Source: Bacteroidales bacterium
Lineage (GTDB): Bacteria; Bacteroidota; Bacteroidia; Bacteroidales; 4484-276
Length of the DNA: 39,183 bases
Assembly (NCBI GenBank): GCA_021740425.1
Contig: JAIOZV010000006.1
Span: 1-39,183, forward strand
Reading direction: 5' to 3'
Under the pieces are notes generated by a model that made no database searches, was not told the origin of the DNA, and was given only the letters and a program-made list of their open reading frames with translations. The position numbers and the translations under genes are program-made. The first letter of the stretch is position 1; each line of letters opens with the position of its first letter. This document shows positions 32,972 through 39,183 of the stretch, piece after piece.

Positions 32972-35365
32972 ATGCGCAACATAAGATTTGTACTTGTCAT
33001 TGTTCTGTTTATCTCCAAAGCCTTTGTTTTTTGCCAGCATCAAAAAGTAAGCTACCTCACCGATCCCTCCTATCAAATGGCTGATCGGGAGATAGAACTC
33101 TACCACATGAACACTGATTTGATAATACAACCCTATGACACTTTGCTCATAGGAGAGGCTGAATTCAGCTTTAAAACACTTCGTGAAAATATTGATTCGC
33201 TGGTTTTTGATGTGACGGATATATCTGTAAACGAAGTTAAAATTGATGGTGAGCCGGCTAATTCAAAATATGATGGAAACAATATTATTGTTGATGCTCC
33301 TAATAGTATGGAATTTCAAAGCCACCATAAAATACTCTTTAAATACACCTCAAAACCTACAGAAGGCCTTTATTTTATTGGCTGGAACGATCCTCAACAA
33401 ATCAAGCGGAAGCAAATCTGGGCACACCGCCCCAATCGCTGGCTTCCCTATGCACCGGCTATTCATACTGTAAATATGTCAGTTACCGTTCCCTGTAATC
33501 TGAAGGTGTTCTCAAACGGTGTTCGCGAAGAAGTGGTAAGTAATAAAGATGATACCAGGACATGGATTTACAAGATGAAACACCCACATCCGTTTTTTTC
33601 GACCTGTTTGGTGATTGGCGACTATGAATTTAAAACTCTCGAAACCAATAGGGGCCTGCCCGTAGAACTTTGGTACTATCCTGAATGGGAATCCCATTTT
33701 GAACCCACTTACCGCTATCAAACCCAAATGTTCGATTTTTTTGAAGAAGAACTCGATTTCAATTATCCCTGGGAATTGTATCGCCAGGCTCCGGTAACTG
33801 ATTATATGTACGGCGCCATGGAAACCACTACCTCCACGATTTTTGGCGATTTTTTGATGGTTGACGACAGGGCATATTTTGGAAGAAATTATGTGAATGT
33901 CAACGCCCATGAACTTGCTCACCAATGGTTTGGAAATTATATTTCACATCTAAAAGACAAAGATGTTTGGCTCACTGAAAGCTTTGCAACCTACTGGGCA
34001 AAAATGTTTGAGAAATCTGTTTCTGGTGAGGATTATTATCAAAGCATCAGGAATCAGGAAATGCTGAATGCTTTTGAAGGAACAGTAAAAAACAATTACA
34101 GTGTGGGCCACAGCCAGGGAGGGCGCGAAAGGATTTACCAAAAAGGATCGCTGGTTCTGGACATGCTTCGTGATATTTTGGGGGATATGGAATTTAAAGC
34201 TGTGATCAAAAATTATCTCGAATCGTATCCATACCAAACTGCCGAAACCAGTGACTTCCTGCAATCAATACGCAAAGTTACGGGAAGATCGATGGAATGG
34301 TTTTTCGAAGAATGGATTTATCGCGGCGGTGAGCCGGAATATGAAATTTCGTATGAGCAATTGCCCGAAAAAGTGAGGGTGGACGTAAAGCAAATTCATC
34401 AAACCAATGAAATAACCGGGCTTTTCAGGATGCCATTTCATTTTGAAATTCATTTTATGGATGGATCCATAAAAAACCAAACTGAATGGATCGAGGAAGC
34501 ACATCATATTATTTCGATACCCAACACCGAAAATAAAGTGGTTGATTTCCTCATTTTTGACCCCAACCGAAAAGTCCTGAAAAAAGTAAAATTTGAAAGA
34601 AACTATCAGGAGCTGATTTCACAGGCACAGAAAGCTAAAAATATGATCGACCGCTATGATGCACTGCTGGAATTAAGAAAATTTACTGCTGAACAAAAAA
34701 CTGATGATTTGATAAAGATTTACAATTTTGAAGATTTTTATTTAACCAAAGCCGAAATCATAGCCCAGATTGCAAGCCAATGGAACAATGCTTCTGTAAA
34801 AAACATGATCATCTCTGCAACTGCCGATCCTGACGATAAAGTAAGGTTGGCTGCATTGAATGCATTCACCGCCATACCTCAGGATTTCAAATTCGAATTT
34901 GAAAAATTACTGAATGATAAATCCTATTTCAATGTGGAGCTGGCACTTGAAAAATTATGCAATTCATTCCCTGAAAAATATGGCAGTTATCTCGATCTTA
35001 CGCAGGATGAACCAGGGTGGAGAGGCAAAAATATTCGCATCAAATGGCTGGAAATTGCCATCGGGTTTGGTGGAAAAGCCTATCTTGCGGAATTGAAAAA
35101 CTATACATCCGAAAGTTATGAATTTGAAACCCGCATCAATGCCATGAATGCTTTGCAGCGATTGAATATTATGGATGAGCAAACCTCGAAAAACATGCTG
35201 CAGGGGCTGTTTCACTGGAACAGAAAAATCAGCAAGGCTGCACTGGATGTATTGTCATACTTTTACCAACAAAATATTTACAGCCAAATGATCAGGCAGG
35301 AAATTGCCAAGGGGAATTTTTCTGAAAAGCAATTGCATAATTTGAACATTTGGTTTCCGTTTTAG
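32972..35365 (+). CDS. Exported M1-family zinc aminopeptidase with C-terminal HEAT-like repeats
   Basis: 797 residues with a signal peptide (RFVLVIVLFISKAFVF). The M1 catalytic core shows the substrate-binding YGAMETT (family GxMEN) and the zinc site HELAH at H313-H317, with the third ligand E336 in WLTESFATY, exactly the HExxH-18-E spacing. About 60 residues further on comes the QKGSLVLDMLRDILG segment. From about residue 560 the chain turns into helical repeats (EIIAQIASQW, DDKVRLAALNAFTAI, RINAMNALQRL), typical of an ERAP or HEAT-like tail. It is predicted to trim N-terminal residues from peptides in the periplasm or at the surface. The subtilase gene follows after 63 nt, so the two may act in succession on proteins. 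No sorting domain is present. Confidence 0.93.
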   Translation: MRNIRFVLVIVLFISKAFVFCQHQKVSYLTDPSYQMADREIELYHMNTDLIIQPYDTLLIGEAEFSFKTLRENIDSLVFDVTDISVNEVKIDGEPANSKYDGNNIIVDAPNSMEFQSHHKILFKYTSKPTEGLYFIGWNDPQQIKRKQIWAHRPNRWLPYAPAIHTVNMSVTVPCNLKVFSNGVREEVVSNKDDTRTWIYKMKHPHPFFSTCLVIGDYEFKTLETNRGLPVELWYYPEWESHFEPTYRYQTQMFDFFEEELDFNYPWELYRQAPVTDYMYGAMETTTSTIFGDFLMVDDRAYFGRNYVNVNAHELAHQWFGNYISHLKDKDVWLTESFATYWAKMFEKSVSGEDYYQSIRNQEMLNAFEGTVKNNYSVGHSQGGRERIYQKGSLVLDMLRDILGDMEFKAVIKNYLESYPYQTAETSDFLQSIRKVTGRSMEWFFEEWIYRGGEPEYEISYEQLPEKVRVDVKQIHQTNEITGLFRMPFHFEIHFMDGSIKNQTEWIEEAHHIISIPNTENKVVDFLIFDPNRKVLKKVKFERNYQELISQAQKAKNMIDRYDALLELRKFTAEQKTDDLIKIYNFEDFYLTKAEIIAQIASQWNNASVKNMIISATADPDDKVRLAALNAFTAIPQDFKFEFEKLLNDKSYFNVELALEKLCNSFPEKYGSYLDLTQDEPGWRGKNIRIKWLEIAIGFGGKAYLAELKNYTSESYEFETRINAMNALQRLNIMDEQTSKNMLQGLFHWNRKISKAALDVLSYFYQQNIYSQMIRQEIAKGNFSEKQLHNLNIWFPF

Positions 35366-35428
35366 GTTGTTAACTCAAATAAGGAACAATTCAATTCACA
35401 GATTATTAAACTAATAAACATTCGCATT

Positions 35429-37138
35429 ATGAAGAAGGCAGTTTTACTCTACTTACTTGCATTTACTACGATTTTCTCTTTTGCACAAATCAATTCGGGA
35501 GATAAATACTTTATTCAATTTACTGATAAAGACAATTCTCCCTATTCCATCGAAAACCCTGAAGAATATCTTTCACAGCGGGCACTTGACCGTCGCGAGC
35601 GCTATGGTATCGCCATTGACATTTACGACCTTCCTGTTAATCCGCAATACATCGAAGCCGTTGCCAACATTGGTGTGGACGTGATGTATCCCACAAAATG
35701 GTTCAACGGAATTGTTATTCAAACCGGCGATCCTTCAAAAATCACCGAAATTGAAGCCTTGCCTTTTGTTGCAGGCACAGTGAAAAATGTATTTTTCGGG
35801 GAGAAAAATTTAGACTCCCCTGCCGATGATTCATTTTCGCTTAACAAACCATTTGGCATGAATGAAAAAATTGAGGGCAAACCATCTAACTATAAATCAG
35901 GAAATTCAAGCACATCATTGAATTATGGTGAGGCCTATAACCAGATAGATATGATTGGAGGCATCGCGCTCCACGATGAAGGTTATCAGGGGCAAGGCAT
36001 GGTTATCGCTATTTTGGATGGAGGATTTACCTACACCGACCAGATGGCAGCCTTCGACACACTTTATATGAACAACCGCATTCTGAGCACCAAAGACTTC
36101 GTAGGTGGCGGAACAAATGTTTATCAGGGCAGCACTCATGGCACATCAGTACTTTCCACAATAGCCGCTAACCTTCCGGGGCAAATTGTGGGAACTGCAC
36201 CCGCCGCAAGTTTTCACCTGGTGCGCACCGAAGACACAGGTTCGGAATACCTGATCGAAGAATATAACTGGGTTTCAGGGGCTGAATATGCCGACAGTGC
36301 CGGTGCCGATGTCATCAACTCCTCATTGAGTTACAAAACTTTTGATGATCCTGCACAGGATCACTCATATCAGGAAATGGACGGCAACACAGCGCCTTCA
36401 ACCAGAGGCGCCGACCGTTGCATGAGCCGCGGAATGATTGTGGTTAACAGCGCCGGCAACGACGGCAATTCACCAACATGGCCGTGGGTTGGCGCTCCTG
36501 CTGATGGCGACAGCGTTTTCTCGATAGGATCGGTAAATGCTCAGGGAATATATTCCAGTTTCAGCTCCATTGGCCCAACTGCCGACGGAAGGCTAAAACC
36601 CAACGTAACTGCCCAGGGCTCAGGAACAGTTGTGGCTTCGATCAATGGCGGAACATCCACCTCAAGCGGAACATCTTTTTCATCTCCCATCATTGCCGGC
36701 ATGACAGCCTGTTTGTGGCAGGTTGATCCTTCCATGAACAATATGGACATACTCAATGCCATCCAGATGAGCGCAAGCCAGGCAGCAAACCCTGATGAGC
36801 TTAAGGGCTACGGCATTCCAAATTACGGAATGGCCAGCATCATCCTTTCCGGTTTTAATCCGGATATGGTGGCCAATCCCAACGACATCGAAATTTTCCC
36901 GAATCCTTTTACCAATCAGGTTAACATTGTTTACAACTCGCCCGATACACAAAGTGTGGTGATTGAAGTTGCGGACTTAACCGGCAAAGAGATTTACCGC
37001 AGGGAAAGTGTACATAGAAAAACCGGCCTGAATTATTTTCGCGTTGACGGATTGGAAAATCTCAAAAACGGAATTTACATCCTTAAGATCTATGATGATG
37101 ATAAGATTGCTACCAGGAAAATTATGAAGTTTGAATAG
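35429..37138 (+). CDS. Subtilisin-family (S8) serine protease with type IX secretion sorting domain
   Basis: 569 residues: signal peptide (KAVLLYLLAFTTIFSFAQ), an N-terminal propeptide region (about 20-165, including YLSQRALDRRERYGI), then the catalytic domain. The triad is D197 in AILDGGF, H237 in STHGTSV and S416 in SGTSFSSP; the oxyanion Asn region is NSAGNDG. The last 75 residues are a type A C-terminal sorting domain: IEIFPNPFTNQVNI, then a beta-sandwich ending LKNGIYILKIYDDDKIATRKIMKF. Such proteins cross the outer membrane by the type IX system and are released or attached to the surface. The RERYGI propeptide pattern is common in Bacteroidota subtilases. A strong terminator follows at 37159-37188, so the peptidase-protease pair forms one unit at most. 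Confidence 0.95.
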   Translation: MKKAVLLYLLAFTTIFSFAQINSGDKYFIQFTDKDNSPYSIENPEEYLSQRALDRRERYGIAIDIYDLPVNPQYIEAVANIGVDVMYPTKWFNGIVIQTGDPSKITEIEALPFVAGTVKNVFFGEKNLDSPADDSFSLNKPFGMNEKIEGKPSNYKSGNSSTSLNYGEAYNQIDMIGGIALHDEGYQGQGMVIAILDGGFTYTDQMAAFDTLYMNNRILSTKDFVGGGTNVYQGSTHGTSVLSTIAANLPGQIVGTAPAASFHLVRTEDTGSEYLIEEYNWVSGAEYADSAGADVINSSLSYKTFDDPAQDHSYQEMDGNTAPSTRGADRCMSRGMIVVNSAGNDGNSPTWPWVGAPADGDSVFSIGSVNAQGIYSSFSSIGPTADGRLKPNVTAQGSGTVVASINGGTSTSSGTSFSSPIIAGMTACLWQVDPSMNNMDILNAIQMSASQAANPDELKGYGIPNYGMASIILSGFNPDMVANPNDIEIFPNPFTNQVNIVYNSPDTQSVVIEVADLTGKEIYRRESVHRKTGLNYFRVDGLENLKNGIYILKIYDDDKIATRKIMKFE

Positions 37139-37158
37139 TCAGCAATTTAAAATATTTG

Positions 37159-37188
37159 AAAGCCGGGATTTTTGTTCCGGCTTTTTTT
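37159..37188 (+). terminator. Rho-independent terminator of the subtilase gene
   Basis: AAAGCCGG (37159-37166) pairs with CCGGCTTT (37177-37184) around a 10-nt loop, followed by a T run, 21 nt after the stop codon. Confidence 0.87.
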
Positions 37189-37206
37189 ATGGAATACTGA
37201 GTTGAT

Positions 37207-37286
37207 AAACTAACAGGTATCCCGGATGAGCGAAGCCATAAAACTGGTTTTTATAAATTTTTCCAGGGGATAGACCTGTTAGGTTT
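37207..37286. repeat. Inverted-end repeat element, copy 1 (80 bp)
   Basis: The left end AAACTAACAGGTAT is an imperfect inverse of the right end AGACCTGTTAGGTTT (37272-37286). The inner part shares GAGCGAAGCCA and GGGGATAG with copy 2, and the 63-nt segment 37227-37289 lines up without gaps with 37414-37476. It looks like a short non-coding mobile or REP-like element. Confidence 0.75.
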
Positions 37287-37334
37287 ACCATAAGCTACAT
37301 CATCGAGATAGCACATCAACCTTTCGCCGATTCA

Positions 37335-37367
37335 AACTCTGACAGGGTTGCGAACCCTGTCAGAGTT
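37335..37367. repeat. Perfect 15-bp palindrome with GCG loop
   Basis: AACTCTGACAGGGTT, GCG, then its exact reverse complement. The TGACAGG core resembles the TAACAGG core of the flanking element ends, so all three belong to one repeat family. A terminator role is unlikely because no T run follows. Confidence 0.8.
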
Positions 37368-37391
37368 GAAGCTAAGGAGATTGCGGCAAAT

Positions 37392-37473
37392 AAACCTAAC
37401 AGGTCTCTTGCCTTGAGCGAAGCCAAAAAGTGAGTACTAATTGGTTTTCCCGGGGGATAGACCTGTTAGGTTT
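37392..37473. repeat. Inverted-end repeat element, copy 2 (82 bp)
   Basis: Perfect 15-bp terminal inverted repeats: AAACCTAACAGGTCT (37392-37406) and AGACCTGTTAGGTTT (37459-37473). No open frame. It is in the same orientation as copy 1 and 185-187 nt from it. Confidence 0.8.
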
Positions 37474-37602
37474 ACCCGCTTGCAAATCTAATTTTATCCC
37501 TTACCATCCTGGTAATTCATCCAAAGGGGAAGATGGCATTTCGGAAAAAGATGCTACTTCCCATCGTATTCAAAAGGTAATCCGACAATCACAAAAAAAA
37601 CA

Positions 37603-37610
37603 TACTTTTG
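37603..37610 (+). promoter_or_regulatory. Putative -7 box of the amidotransferase-like lipoprotein gene
   Basis: TACTTTTG matches TAnnTTTG exactly. It also covers the in-frame TTG at 37608, which argues that translation starts at the ATG at 37638 instead, about 20 nt after the predicted transcription start. Confidence 0.45.
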
Positions 37611-37637
37611 AAATCTAAACTCAAAATTGATTTATCG

Positions 37638-38426
37638 ATGAGAATTTCCACTTTGCGAATTATGATTTTCTTCCTGATGCCGCTTTTCCTGTTAAGCTGC
37701 ACACAAAAGGAAAAACCCTCAGCGATTGCCGTTTCCTATATCTCCGGAAATCCCGCTGAAAGCAACTATATTAAATGGCTTAAAAGCGTTGACGCTGATT
37801 TAAAATATTACGTGATGAACAAACTCCCGATGGATTCGGTGGAGATTGTTTTTGACGCATGTTCAGGGCTTCTGCTCACCGGCGGCGAAGATGTTTACCC
37901 CGGCAAATATGGCCAGGATGCCGATACTGTCAAGTGTGGTGAAATCAATTTTTTAAGAGATTCACTAGAATTTCTGCTCATCGATCTTGCTATGGATCAT
38001 GAAACCCCCGTCATGGGTGTTTGCCGGGGTCAGCAAATTTTAAATGTGGCCTTTGGAGGTTCGCTCATTGTGGACATCCCTTCCGAATTTCACTCGCAGG
38101 TTTATCACCGTTGCTATGACTGGCAAAATTGTTTTCACGATGTAAATGTGATCAAGGGCAGTTTGTTGTCAGAAATTTCAGGTGTCGGAAAAGGGAATGT
38201 GACCACCAACCACCACCAGGCTGTTAAGCGGCTGGCTGAACCTTTCAGGGTGATGGCAACGAGCAATGACGGGCTTGTTGAATCCATTGGCTGGAAAGAC
38301 ACTAATAATAAACCCTACCTCATGGCCGTTCAATGGCACCCCGAGCGGATGGATTCGACCAATATGCTTTCGCGGCCATTGGCTGAAAAATTTCTTTCGG
38401 AAGCAAGAAATTTCTCCAAAAAATAG
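37638..38426 (+). CDS. Class I glutamine amidotransferase-like lipoprotein (gamma-glutamyl hydrolase family, C26)
   Basis: 262 residues from the ATG at 37638. A lipoprotein signal ends in LFLLSC, with the acylated cysteine at about C21, so the mature enzyme should be membrane-anchored in the periplasm. The PuuD-like fold follows: LLTGGEDVYPGKYG, the nucleophile elbow MGVCRGQQILN with C129, TTNHHQAV, and QWHPERM with H234 and E236. All three catalytic residues are therefore present. PuuD hydrolyses gamma-glutamyl-GABA in the cytoplasm; an exported enzyme must act on another gamma-glutamyl bond, perhaps of peptides, peptidoglycan fragments or folates (inference). The ADP-heptose epimerase gene follows after 40 nt. 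An in-frame TTG at 37608 is rejected as start. Confidence 0.88.
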   Translation: MRISTLRIMIFFLMPLFLLSCTQKEKPSAIAVSYISGNPAESNYIKWLKSVDADLKYYVMNKLPMDSVEIVFDACSGLLLTGGEDVYPGKYGQDADTVKCGEINFLRDSLEFLLIDLAMDHETPVMGVCRGQQILNVAFGGSLIVDIPSEFHSQVYHRCYDWQNCFHDVNVIKGSLLSEISGVGKGNVTTNHHQAVKRLAEPFRVMATSNDGLVESIGWKDTNNKPYLMAVQWHPERMDSTNMLSRPLAEKFLSEARNFSKK

Positions 38427-38466
38427 TTTGGCATTATAAATTATTTTCACAAAAACATTTATAAAT

Positions 38467-39183
38467 ATGATAGTAGTTACCGGAGCCGCAGGATTTATTG
38501 GAAGTGTGCTGGTTGGAAAATTGAACAGCAATAAATTTATTGACCTGATATTGACAGATGATTTTTCAAATCCTGAAAAGAATAAAAATCTGGAAAATAA
38601 ATTTTTTAAGGAAAAAATTGACCGAAACAAATTTTTTGGCTGGCTTGATAATAACCACAATGATGTGGATTTTATTTTTCATATTGGAGCCCGCACCGAT
38701 ACAGCCGAATTTGATGTTGCAATTTTCGACAGGCTCAACCTGAACTACACCAAAACGATGTGGGAAAAATGCGCAGCTTACAACATCCCCGTGATTTATG
38801 CAAGCTCGGCAGCAACTTATGGCCTGGGAGAATTGGGGTATGATGACAAGCACGAAATTGTTCCTTATCTAAAACCATTGAATCCTTACGGTGAATCCAA
38901 AAACGATCTGGATAAATGGGTTTTAAAACAGGAAAGCGCTCCACCTTTTTGGGCAGGGTTTAAGTTTTTTAATGTGTACGGCCCCAACGAATACCACAAA
39001 TCCAGAATGGCATCGGTGATTTTTCATGCTTTTCATCAAATCAATAAAACCGGCAAAATGAAACTCTTCCGCTCCCACAATCCCGATTTTAAAGACGGGC
39101 AGCAACTCCGCGATTTTGTGTATGTGAAAGATGTGGTGGATGTGATGGTTTACTTTATGCAAAATCAAAAACAATCAGGCCTT
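38467..39183 (+). CDS. rfaD: ADP-L-glycero-D-manno-heptose 6-epimerase, N-terminal part (3' end outside window)
   Basis: Open from ATG 38467 to the window edge (239 codons). This short-chain dehydrogenase-type enzyme converts ADP-D-glycero-manno-heptose to the L-glycero form for the lipopolysaccharide inner core. The NAD(P)-binding motif VTGAAGFIGS is at residues 4-13. The family-specific HIGARTDTAEFD, the Ser of YASSAATYG, and Y141 and K145 of the YxxxK pair in NPYGESK complete the active site; FFNVYGPNEYHKSRMASV and FKDGQQLRDFVYVKDV are further hallmarks. It indicates a Gram-negative outer membrane with heptose-containing LPS. Also known as hldD. It probably shares a transcript with the lipoprotein gene before it (40-nt gap). 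Confidence 0.95.
   Translation, partial: MIVVTGAAGFIGSVLVGKLNSNKFIDLILTDDFSNPEKNKNLENKFFKEKIDRNKFFGWLDNNHNDVDFIFHIGARTDTAEFDVAIFDRLNLNYTKTMWEKCAAYNIPVIYASSAATYGLGELGYDDKHEIVPYLKPLNPYGESKNDLDKWVLKQESAPPFWAGFKFFNVYGPNEYHKSRMASVIFHAFHQINKTGKMKLFRSHNPDFKDGQQLRDFVYVKDVVDVMVYFMQNQKQSGL

Larger units (their letters stand above)
37189..37637. other. Intergenic region with paired repeat elements, no gene
   Basis: It is dominated by two related elements (37207-37286 and 37392-37473) and a palindrome between them (37335-37367). The remainder, 37474-37600, shows only the short palindrome TACCATCCTGGTA and a -7 box at 37603-37610. Confidence 0.75.

Noticed and set aside
32674..33018. Minus-strand frame of 114 codons before the M1 peptidase
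   Set aside because: It crosses a strong terminator, a -7 box and the peptidase signal peptide; no protein similarity recognised.
37335..37367. Perfect palindrome considered as a terminator or as a CRISPR-like repeat
   Set aside because: No T run follows, and there is no regular array of repeats and spacers; it fits the local repeat family better.
37430..37618. Plus-strand frame of 62 codons in the repeat region
   Set aside because: It starts inside repeat copy 2 and runs through a -7 box; no gene-like features.

Overview
The window is a chromosomal segment of a member of the Bacteroidota, most likely the Bacteroidales or a near relative. The evidence is a secreted subtilase ending in a type IX secretion sorting domain, a GldA-type ATPase, repeated TAnnTTTG -7 boxes (the Bacteroidota sigma-ABfr pattern), few Shine-Dalgarno sequences, and AT-rich leaders. 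No phage, plasmid, CRISPR, rRNA or tRNA feature was found. Most genes are housekeeping or envelope genes on the + strand, interrupted by two minus-strand blocks.

Layout: 1-5180 (+) holds the end of recG, then pheT and a long nucleotide-sugar dehydrogenase, closed by a strong, probably bidirectional terminator. 5308-13200 (-) reads, in transcription order, a 1732-residue SLC12-type cotransporter fused to a P-loop ATPase, an MscS-type channel 5 nt downstream, and a single-chain DhaL-DegV protein resembling FakA joined to FakB. 13588-17348 (+) holds a small outer-membrane-like protein, yaaA and comEC. A membrane glycosyltransferase (-) overlaps the comEC end tail to tail. 19825-23141 (+) is an ABC-2 export pair and prmA. 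23345-28534 (+) is a 1511-residue secreted protein of unknown function directly before plsY. 28737-32431 (+) holds dnaN, gldA and metK. 32972-38426 (+) holds an M1 aminopeptidase, a type IX-secreted subtilase and a class I amidotransferase-like lipoprotein. The window ends inside an ADP-heptose epimerase gene.

The most unusual items are: (1) the cotransporter-ATPase fusion with its MscS partner, which looks like an osmotic or cell-volume module that I do not recognise as described; (2) a SAM-II-like riboswitch candidate in the metK leader, in which a loop-tail pair appears to covary relative to the known aptamer; (3) the DhaL-DegV fusion, a possible self-contained fatty acid kinase; (4) the giant secreted protein beside plsY. 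Intergenic regions carry characteristic short repeats: period-7 and period-8 arrays, a 27-nt triple repeat, and a pair of 80-82 bp elements with 15-bp inverted ends around a perfect palindrome.

All assignments were made by reading the sequence and recalling family motifs; no database search or folding program was run.
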